A stretch of DNA of 64,000 nucleotides, taken from assembly GCA_947247005.1 (NCBI GenBank), contig OX365953.1:28270784-28334783 (forward strand), read 5' to 3'. This stretch comes from Spisula solida. Its lineage: Eukaryota; Mollusca; Bivalvia; Venerida; Mactridae. The notes below the pieces were generated by a model, which saw only the letters and a program-made list of their open reading frames with translations, did no database searches and was not told the origin of the DNA. The position numbers and the translations under genes are program-made. This document shows positions 37,201 to 49,200 of the stretch, one piece after another (position 1 is the first letter of the stretch; every line of letters begins with the position of its first letter).

Positions 37201-40200
37201 TTAGATCTACTTGAATGTTTGTGTAATTTTGCGATACAAAATAGAGACGAATGAATACATCGCTGGCTTAGAATTAGAAGGTCGTAAGACTTAAGTACAA
37301 AATCATATTTTGATAAAACAAGAAAAGCTGTCTAAAAACTACTCTTTACGTATGGGAAAACAAGTTTTTCAACTGCAGTTCGGTCAACATGTCCGATTGT
37401 CATGAAAAAAGGCTCATAAGAAGCACCTTGTGATGCAGATTTCAAATATGCATGAGTCTTATAATGTCGTAAGTAGTACTTACGACCTTCTCATTCTAAG
37501 TCAGCGATTTGTATGCATACCTTATTTTACAAAAAACCTTACAGAAGGACGAAGTTCTATTTAATCATACGAGTAAACGTTTTGTAGGACAAATTGGCTA
37601 CTGACACATCCGGTGGAAAGTATGTGGACGTGTTTCCATATATCTGCGAGACGACACTGGACTCTATGTTGAAATGTTCGTTGTCTTATCAAGGGAGTAT
37701 TCAAACGAACGCATCAGAAAGGTACGATACAACCTCAACAGGGATTTATATACACACTAGCTTTGTTTTTAAATGCCCTGTCCCAACACGACGTACAGTA
37801 ACGTACCTGGCTGTGTGCAGGGAGGAGTATAGGATAGAACATGAGTAGCTGTTGTATATGGGACTATAACTCCGAGCGAAGTGTTATACCCACTACACTA
37901 ATTGGATAGGTTTCCTGGATAGGCAGTATGCATAGTTAAAACGCATTTAATATAAAATGGCAATGTGAAAATGTAGGTGACTAAAATGACTAAGCAATGC
38001 CAACAACTCAACAACTCAACAAAATATATCAAAGTTTAAATTATCACAAAATGATAAAATTTGAAGTTAGATTTTGATCTAATATTTATGTATGAATCAT
38101 TACTATCAGTTTGTTGCATTTTGTATTAAAATATGTAAAGGTACGTCACCTTCAATGAAGTCATCGGTTTTTAGAGACTGCAATTGATATCATTGTATCC
38201 ATGCATTCGGTAACTGCAGCTAGTTAACACTTTCGCTGCCAGGCACCCTTTATAAACAGTTCTGCCCTGTGCCAGACATTTTTGGAATTATTCCTGGGAA
38301 TGGTATGTCCTTACAGGATTGTATCATGTGGAGTTATTTATCAATGTATCTTCAAGTTGATGAAACTTTACATTCATGATAGGGATACTATCTGGTACAA
38401 ATTCTTGATTTGATTTTACCCTTGCATTACAGTGAGAAAGGCTACATTCGAGCTATCAAACGTATATCAGAATTGATGTGGGCACGATCTATGTAAGTAT
38501 AGTCTTAATATTGTAAACTAAATGATACCAAACGTTTATAGTATGCAGCAGTGCCACTTTTGTTTAAACGACAAAACTTAAAGTCGCATTGGATATAATT
38601 ATTATAGTTAGGATGGGTTATCATGCAACACTGGAATATTTTAAAATACAAATAAATGCAATATTTAATGTAACTTTTGTATAAATTATTGTATTCAAGT
38701 ATGTACAATAATAACAGTTTTATAAATCGGTTAGCGAATGGACAGTGTACAGAATTACATTTTCGGCGGACGCCCGACGTAAACCAATAAACCAACTAAT
38801 CATCGGACGGCGATGTGATTGGATTTAAGGTGATTCCCAACTCTTTTTTCTGTACAAGAGGTATCAAACACCTGATTTTTATGAAGAACAGACTCATGAT
38901 AGTGATTGTGCAAACCCATAACAGTTTTGCTAGGCTAGTTTTTAAGATATTTTTTAATTTTGGGGAAACCCCCTAAAAACTGATATTTGCATTTTACCGA
39001 AAAGGTTGAACATTTTATTTCTTGAAACTTGGCATGCACGAAATTTCGTATATACGGAATCACACATTAACGTTTGTTTTAGAATATGCATGTTATATGT
39101 ATTTTTAAATGATATTTTAAAATTATGTGATTTTTCATTTTTAAGTTATACGAAACAAATAGTTGAACAACATACTGTTTTCTTACATGCAACCAGTAGA
39201 GTAACTATTATAGAAGTTGTAAACCAAATTTCATGGCAGTTGCTCGGCTAGATTTTTTTGATTGACTCATTAGTGATTTCGGAAATGTCGAAACCAGGAG
39301 AGTTTACAAAATACATCAACGTTTTGAATACGTTGTATCCAGTTTTCGCGATAATTTGTTTTTGAAAAATGTGTATATTTAAAGAAGAGCCCAGTTTTAG
39401 CTATATGCTCTTTTGCATACGCTAGTCTATATTCTTACGAAATAAATGCAAAGAACCTTCCTCTTAAGTAGTCGGGATGCTTGCTAAACAAATACTAAAA
39501 CTTAGATAAAATTTGGTGTGGGCGCATTATAAAACGTTTCACATACATTGTAGCTAGTATTCGTGAGTGTTGGTGTTTCAACGTTAACTTTGGAATAAAT
39601 GGCACATAAAATTGATGCTATATTTTTATTCTGCAAGCTTATTGTAGTATAATATAGTAATAACTATACAGTAAATCGCGATTTTAAGACATGAGAACAT
39701 GCTGACGAATCAATTTTTAATTTTTCGGACTTTTTCATCATGGTAGTCAGACGCTTTTAATACGTCTTATTTACACCGATGTCCAGACTTCCGCTCAAAT
39801 GAAGAGTTTGCAATCACCTTAAATACAACACAATAACAAATGAGGAAATATCTCAGTCAGTAAAGCGCAAGGTTCAGTCGCAACAAGGTTATGTTTTTAT
39901 GATGCGCGAGGTCGCATCCAACTCATTCTGGTATTTCTAAAAGAATATACCTTGTTTATTTAGTTTTTCTTCTTCTTTTTTCGTTTGGTCTTTTCTTTAT
40001 CGATTTTGTAATTTAAAAGTGTTGAGAAAATGAAAAAAGACAGAAATATAAGAATAGACAATAAATGGATTTTAACCTGCCTACAAAAATAGCATACCTG
40101 GTAAATCATATATAGGCTGACGCGTTACCATTGAGCAACTGGGGCTATTGGAGAAATGATTGCCCCATTATGATGTCTACCAAATTTTCCGGTTAATTAG

Positions 40201-43200
40201 ATGTGAAGGTCACTGTTGCGTTTATTTACTATTGCTAAATTTAGCCCGGGCAATTTATGTTTGTCCAACTATACAGTTACCCATGGTACAATTTTTAGAG
40301 AAAATAAAAATAAACAAGCTTTTTACCAGTTTATGATCAATAAAATAATGTATGAAAAATAAAAGAGCTCTGGCCCCTCGAACCCCCAATTCATCTCAAA
40401 TAGAAAATCTCAACTCAAATTGAAATTTTGCGAAAATCAGCGTTGGAATTAGAGATAAATCTGAAGCTTCAGCTCTTGATTTTTTTCTGTAAAAACTCAG
40501 AATAACATTCTGTTTAGTGATGCAGATTTTGAGTCAAGCCTAGCATAGAAATTAACATGAGACATGCCAATATTTGAGATGAAATCTTGCTCAGATTGAG
40601 ATGCTTAGGGAGATTGGGGCCTGGCATTAGGTCTCACATAAAAAGTTTTTATACCAAAGTTCGATTAAAATAATTCACTTACATTTCACTTGATATATAA
40701 ATATATGTGTTTTTACAGTCAGCCAATGTTAACCATAAAACCAATCTTCAACATGCACCCAATGGGTAGAGAGTACCAACGGCTCTGTGATCAAGTCCAC
40801 AAATTCACCGGAAATATTATACAATCGAGGACAAACGAGCTTGTATGTACACATATACTGAGTGCATGTACCACATGACCTTTCTGCTATTCACAGGCAC
40901 AAAAACATGGCTGATTCATTCAATTAATCCATCTAAATAATGGCACAAGACAGATGAGAGCTGTCTCATAAAAAAGAAAAACGCTCTGGTGTATCTTTTA
41001 TGTAATTTTTAATTGTCTCGTTTTTGATTTAAAACTTTAAACGCGCATTTGAGTATCAAAATGTGAAGCAGGTTAGCAGGCGTATTTTCTAACCAATCAC
41101 GCCATAAACTACTTTTAAATTAGAATTCGTGAACTCCATGGCCGTCTAGAATTTACGTTAGTTTTGTAATTTTAGTTTTGTCCCCACCATAGTCAAGCTG
41201 GTGTGATTTGCTTTACAATAGAGACACTATACGCACATAAAACATACATCAGAGCGCGTTTCTTTTTAATGAGACGGCTCCCACCTGTCATGTGTTCTTA
41301 TTTAGAAGGATTAGCACAAGACTGAAGAAAATTGACATCGAAAATGCATTTAATTTTTATTTGTAAACAAGGGCTAGTGTTATCATCGGTGGATTATATT
41401 AGGAGTTTGTGAAATGATTTTTCAAGAAGTGGTAACATAAAGGAACGAAGTTACTGTTGTTATAATAATATCTGTTCATATGGAATTTATTGACTTGGTT
41501 TGAATGATCTAATGCAAAAGTGCACCGTAACTAATTCATTTTAATTATGCTTCAATATTATCATGTTCCCATTTTTTACTGGGGATATGTCGCTTTGTAT
41601 ATGTCGGTCGGGTGATAGACCAAATAGTTTCCGTACGAAAACTCAAGGACTCTTGACCCTAGAATTCCCATACTATACACTGAGTTTGGCCATCACAAGT
41701 TGATTTTCAGGTCAAAGGTCAAGGTCGTAATGACTTGTAACATGAATGAATATACATAATGGTTCCAATCAATAACTCAAGAACAGTTGGGCATAGGATC
41801 TTCAAATATACCAAGAAGGTTGGCCGTCCATTGTAGATGTCTCATATTGATTTTAACCTCTGTATGCCAAAGGTCGGGGTAAATGTGGCCGTAAGATGGT
41901 CAATTGGATTAATTTGTTTCCGATCAATAACTAAAGAACGCTTGATCCCAGGTCATGCAAACTTGGCATAGGGGTTCGACTGCAAAAGCAAAGTACCCCT
42001 TTTGATGTTGAGGTCAAATGTGATGCCATGATGTGACCTTAAACATGAAAATAACTAGAGAAATGGTTTCCGGTCAATTGCACAATGACTCATGTTACAG
42101 AAGGCGAGCGAATCAGATGTTACGAATGGTACCAAGCGTCGCCTTGATTTTCTAGACATTCTTCTGACTGCAAAAGACTCAGAAGGCCATGGGTTATCTG
42201 CGAAAGAGATTCAAGACGAAGTGGATACGTTTACGTTTGAAGGTATGGTGGTATTGTGTTGGTAATATTCTGTGGTATTTGTTTGGGGCGTGGAACTGCG
42301 AAGGAACATATACCAGGTTATGCCACTGTTTGTTACCAAATACCACGGTATATATACTATGATACACCTGCAATTTTATTATAAAAGTTACAGTTATGAT
42401 AAAGTGGTCAGAGTAAAACGGACAATCACAGTCAGACTAATTGTAAGTTGAGAAAAACACTTGATTTTAGCCTGTACCGGAAGAAACAAAAAGGGTTTCA
42501 TTGGGAAAAGTACATATGATATACTTTGCTGATACGGCAGATAACTTCAAAATAATTAGAAGCAGGATTGAAATACACCTAAGGGATTAAGCCATTCAAT
42601 AAGTCTCCATTATTTTTCAGGAATGGAGACTTTATTAACAATAACTCTCCATTACTTTGTTTACACATTTGAATGAATGTGTAACAAAATAATGGAGTGT
42701 TATCCACTCTGTGTATACACACACATATGTAGTACTAAATGTACTTTTTGTGCAATATAACATAACATATTCGCACTGTACAATAGGATACGAGATAAAT
42801 ACAGACAAAAAAAGTTCCATGAATCCATCGATTTTGAATTACCGACATATTTATGCAAAAGAACACAAACTTCGGTTTGATCATGCAGCGCCTTTGAATT
42901 TGACTATCTGTATTGCGACACAAGGACATATATGTATACGATGACGAAAACGCGAGATGGCGAAAGCACGAACGTGTGATGACGAAAATGCGAGCAAAAA
43001 GTATGATAATATGCTATAATAATACCGTACTTTAAAAAATCGTGTTTTCGTCATCGTACATTTGCGTTTTCGTCATCATATTCACGAAAATGCAGCGACT
43101 TTATCATAAACATATATATGTCCACCATGTTTCATCAAGTTTTAAATATCCAGTCATTGTTTATTCACGGAAATATATTCACTGAACTATTAGAACACTG

Positions 43201-46200
43201 GTTTCATCATAAACATTTAAATAAGTCCATCATGTTATTTCATCCAGTGACACTGAATAAGTAACCACATGGCTTGATCATGTGACTACACAATCATGCT
43301 TCATGGACTACACTCCATTACTGTAGTAATGGAGAGTTATTGTATTATTCCACTGGTTTCACGAAAAAGCATAGTCTACTCGGTCTGGCATGGTCAAGTT
43401 TTGTGTTTTGATTATCTATAAGAGGTACATGAGGGACGACTTGTTTTAGTAAACATATACTAGTATTTTATAACAATTTTGAAATTTACTCCATATCTAC
43501 AAAAAATAAAATTACATTTGACAATATGGTGTATTTTAAGTCAGAGAACGTCCGCGTATCTGTCCATTCCTGATAAATAATGGAAACTCGGCCCCTCCGG
43601 GGCCTCGTCTCCATTATTTCTCAGGAATGGACAGATACTTGTACTTTCTCCCTAACATAATGTTGATAAAATACCGGTATTTCGAATGGTACCACGGTAA
43701 CCGGCATACCTGTAATTAATGTACGGGTCGTCGTGTACATCAAATTGTATATTTAACCGGTAAATGTATTTGTGTAGCTCGACGCAAAATGCGTACATAA
43801 GCAACTAGTATTAATTATAAGATTTAACGATCCTAAATACATAGCGTAATTGAGTTCATGTTGCTTTTACTGTATGTTGTGTACATTAAAGAAGGGCTCT
43901 AACTCTAGATCAGCAAATGCAATGTGTACAAACAACCAAACAGTAGATCAATGTACCTACTGTCGGTTCAAGAAGTAATACTAATGAGGGAACTATCCCA
44001 TTCAAAAGAATGGGGGGGGGGGCTTATGTTTTATATAATAAAATAGATACTTTCAATCAATAGTATAATACTTGAAAATCAGTGTTCACACCGTCTCGTT
44101 AGTCCAGTGGATAAGCATGCCGCTATTATACCAGTAATTTTGTTGAGATTTTGTTCAATATCGCCACTACTAGTTCGACACCCATCCAAGTTACACGAAT
44201 TTGAAAGTTTTTATCTTTTACAAATACCTTATTTTTTATTTGTTAGTTATATAATAAAATACACGAAGTAAGTTATGTGGATGAATGTTGTGTTATGTTT
44301 TCATACTTTAACTATCAAGTCATATATTTTCAATTACTTTATTTATATCAACAGTACAATATCACACAATTGTAAATATATTCACTACACCAAGAACATT
44401 TTATCATTTGAAGTAAGGGTTCAATAAAGCAACAGCATAATATAAGATTTATAACATGGATACATGCTTATTAATAAAACAGTTGATCGAAGTGGGGATC
44501 GATCCTACAACTCACACTAAAATAGAAACATGTTGGAAGTGTGCGCTTACCCACTACACTACATGATATATGTGTGAGATTTGCACACTATTTGATATCG
44601 AACCCATTTAAAGTTTACCTAACGAAAGAGTTTATGTTTATAACGTTTCTCATTTGACTTTGAACATACTGTATTGTAAAAAGAGCACGATATTCACATA
44701 ACAAGTTGTAGGGTGGACACTAGTGTTAAGGGCTACTGACTGCTGATCTGGAGGTTGTGGATTTGATCCCTACTCCAGACGGTCAAAAACAGAAATACTT
44801 TTCAGTGTTTGCCACCTAACACAACTAAAATTACTATCAATCTTTGGACGAGACGTTACACGAGGTCCCTTGCATGATGCTTTACATCGGCACGTAAAAG
44901 AACAAGGGATGTTTCTGGAACTGGGGCACCTTCTGAATCATGCACTATCCCACAAAAACTAAAGTGACTAGCCTCTTCTGGGCGGGCTCGCCCATATGGA
45001 TTTCCGGTGGCGAGGATAAATAAAAGCAAATAAAAAATAAAAAAAATCATCTAATTTTTGTACTTACAGGACATGATACAACGGCTTCTGCAATCAGTTG
45101 GGCAATATATGCTCTAGGGAAATACCCGGAGTTACAACAGAAAGTGTATAAAGATGTATGTGATGTGCTTGGAGACAGTGATACCGTCACAAAGTAGGTG
45201 GAGATGACATGCAATCTCATTGAAATCAGTCCCTAACATTTCCTACATTCCTTAATACGCTGTTCATTAAATCACAGGCCTAAGAAATTATATCACAAAA
45301 TACAGAGTTTTGAAATTCCAAATCATCCGGTCATTACTATATATAAGAGAACAGGTTGGAAACGTATTTTTCTGGTCGCTGCATGAATCCACTATTTAAC
45401 GCCTTATCGGACCGGGAAACGGTTGCAATCGAGTCTAGATGTGAAATACTACACACACAAAACAATCAATTTATCTAGACTATTTAACGTGTCTTAAGTT
45501 ATATTTCAGGTATTTCGCCGACGAGTCGTTCTTTTGGATTTTATGACTGTCATTGTTTACAAATTATTCTAGTCTAGTCCGGCAGGAGGTATCGGAAGAT
45601 ATCGGGAGAACATCGCCGATGAGGAATTCTTCTATGGGACATAGGCTTCATAAAATGGTTATGCATTCCTTTACATTTCAGAGACCATCTTGGCAAATTC
45701 ACCTTCCTACCGATATTCATCAAGGAAGTATTGCGTTACTTCTCCCCTGTGCCAATCATTGGAAGGGCCAACTACACATCTCCGATCGTTTTAGATGGAA
45801 TAGAAATACCAGCCAATGTATCTGTATGGGTACAGATATATGCTATACACCACAACGAGGACACTTGGCCAAATAACATGGTACTATTTCCGGTTTTTAT
45901 AAACAATGGAAAACTTTTTCACTCATTTGCTACCCATTTCGTCATTCCGTCTTTATTTAGTTTCTGCTGATAATCAAAATCATTACATTGACATTGGATT
46001 TTACATTTGGAAATATGTTCATTTTGTACATCATACATGAAAGAAGCACTACACGTATAGACCCTAATTTCAAGGTCAATGTCACAATACTAAATACTGG
46101 TTTCTACCAATATCTGATGAAAGATTTAACCAAGGATCTTTAAACTTTATGTGTATATGTGGACATGTTGATGGCCCTCATTGCTTTTGAGGTCACTATG

Positions 46201-49200
46201 TTTTAGGTCAAGGGAATTGACATGGGTAGCGTATTTTCGCCATCTATATGGCTCTACATATCAATAGCAGACGAATTAGTATTGTTGTAATAACTTGTAG
46301 CCCGATCCTTTTGTAATGATTGCGATATTATAAAACTTTCTCTGGTTTACTTTGATGTTATGCTTCTATTCTTTCTTAAAAGTATTATGTTGTAACAATT
46401 CATGCAATAAATTAAGATTAAACTAATGAGTAATGCATTTCATATGTAATGAAGTCATGAAAACGTTGGGTCGGTGAAGCCATAGTGACGTTACTGTACA
46501 GTATTTATGATTATTCGATCAAATACTTTATATCTATATTGATTATGTTCATAGTTTAGTATTTGTATAGTTCGCCGGGGATAACTCTAGCCTTATCAAT
46601 AAACAAACAAAGCAAATTATAAACACTGCGCGGTCGAATGGCTGCCAGTTATCAGTGTAGATTTAAAGAGTATATCATTAAAAGTGTATATGCACAAGAT
46701 TGAACAAAAATGTATATCGAAAATGTATTTAATTTTCATTTTTATTTGTAAACAAAGGCAGGTGTTATCTCCGGCGAACTATAGCACATGTGTAACACCA
46801 TGTGGTGTATTTGTTTTTATAGAAGTTTGACCCGGAGAGATTCAATGTTAATCACCGTGACGAAACAGATGTGTATGGTTTTGTGCCATTTTCAGCTGGA
46901 TCTCGGTAACTTCTCTTTCTTGTTTGTTAATTTTGTCTTTACTTGGTTTTAAAGTAGCCTCTATTCCTATAACTTCGTGCATTCCTACAAGTTCGTGCAT
47001 TTTAGTAAAACGTAGATTGCTTTGCTAATAATCTCATTTCCAAGCCAAAATTAATTTTAAATTACTAACAAAACATTTATCCAGCCGAACAATGCAAAAA
47101 AATCGACAAAACAGGGTTCGTTACGTTTACGGCGAGTTTTATCCGAGGAGGGATTTTATTGTTTACATAATCACCGGTTCCGGTCGTGAAATCTGGAGAC
47201 ATTTGTTAATCTCATAATTTGCATTAGATGCGATATATTTACGAACGGGAAAATGTGCTAATTTACTGACAAAAGATCAAACTTTATGTTACAATACTTT
47301 TTATTAGCAAAATCTTTCCCGTGCGTTTTTAATGACGTCATCAGTTTATGTGCACGAACTTACAGGTCACAAATGTTTATCTTAAGACTGCAGACTGCAT
47401 CTAACATTGAGGCCGATTTTTCAACTTTTTGCAGTTTGGCATTCAATTTGTGTTTGAATTTTGTTAATAGACAGATAATTGATATTGTTTATCACATGGT
47501 TGGTCCCAGTGTATTTGTTTTTGTGCAGATGCGCCAATTTTCAATCTAAGATGCACGAACTTGTAGGTGTAGAGGCTAAATCCACGAATTATAAACGTAA
47601 ATTGTTATTCGGCGGTTTAGTAATTAGTCATGTGATAGCACATAGTCCAGCAATTAATAAGATTATGCTAGTTTCATCGAACGTACGGAAATTATTTTTG
47701 TTATTATATCTGCATCTTACAAACAAAACACTCATGCACCCCTTACCCTTCAAAATGCTGACTTCCAGTTTTCCGCAACAGAACAACCCTTCGAGTACAT
47801 ATTGATAACCATCTTAACTTCAACACACATATTGAACAGACTCTTAAAAGATGCAACTCTCTTTTCTTTCTTCTCCTTATCATAAAATACTATATTGACC
47901 AAAACAAACAAACAAACAAACAAACAAACAAACGGGAAACTGTTTTTCAGATTCTATATTCTTCCCCATCTTGACTACTCTATCACAATATGAGGAAATT
48001 CAACTTACCTTCTACCTGATAGACTATTCAAATTTCAAAACCGTCCTTCAAGTATTATTCTAAAACAATGACTTTGATTCACCTGCAGAGCTTTTTCAAA
48101 GCTTGAGATGGATGACTATCTATGAAATAATTGATAATAAAAAGGCCTTTCTAGTGTATAAAAATCTTACCCAATACGGTTCCAAAATAACTTCATTCAA
48201 AATTTCAAGTTACAAATTACAAATTACCAGTAACTGTTTGGCAATGTTTCGAATCCCACTATTGATGCAAACTTTTCATTGCACAACTGCGCTATTTGTG
48301 CTTCACATTGCTCGTCTATGGCGTCGTAAAGTATAAATTGGAACCCAAGTTATAAATGTAAAACATTGATATTCGAGTGTCTTATTTTACCACACAGAAA
48401 CTGCATTGGGCAAGTGTTTGCAACCAACGAAATCAAAATCAACGTGGCAAAAATGGTCAAGAGGTAATATAATACTTCTATCTTATCCTTATAAAGTTAT
48501 AAGTACATGTAAGTATATTTCTATTGGATAAGCACGGATAATTTGACCTGATCCTAACCTTTATGCATGGATATTATACAAGGTTCTTGCATTGAATATA
48601 TTAATTTCCGCGATCAAATCGTGCAATATATGCAATATATGGATAAATGACTTTAAATTAAATCTATAGATATGTCATTTTTATACGCCCGTTTGAAAAA
48701 CGGGACGTATTATTGGAACACCCTTTTCGGGCGGGAGGACGGGCGTCCGGACGGGCGGCGATGTCCGGCAGTTTGTCTGTACACTAACGCTCAGAGTTTT
48801 CATCTGATCGTCTTCAAACTTTGTGACAATGGTTATGGGCATAATATCTAGGCCAAGTTCGATTATATGCCAAATCGGCTTAGGCCTTATTTGGTTATGG
48901 GCCTTTAATTACCAATTAAGTATGAAATAGGCCTTGTCTGTGCTCTAACGCAAACAGTTTTCATCCGATCGTCTTCAAACTTGGTGTCAACGCTTATGGG
49001 CATACATGTAATATCTAGGCCAAGTTCGATTATAGGCCCAATCTGCCCAGACCTTATTTGGTTATGGGCCTTTAATTAACAAATAATTATGAAATAGGCC
49101 TTGCCTGTGCTCTAACGCAAACAGTTTTCATCCGACCATCTTCAAACTGTGTGACAATGCTTATGGGCATAATATCAAGGCCAAGTTTGATTATATATAT

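Noticed and set aside
44098..44200. Functional tRNA gene
   Set aside because: A and B boxes are too far apart and no acceptor or anticodon stem pairs by eye; more likely a SINE head.
45553..45876. 107-codon open frame overlapping P450 exon 9
   Set aside because: Different frame from the ExxR-containing exon; the in-phase exon 45682-45880 accounts for conservation.
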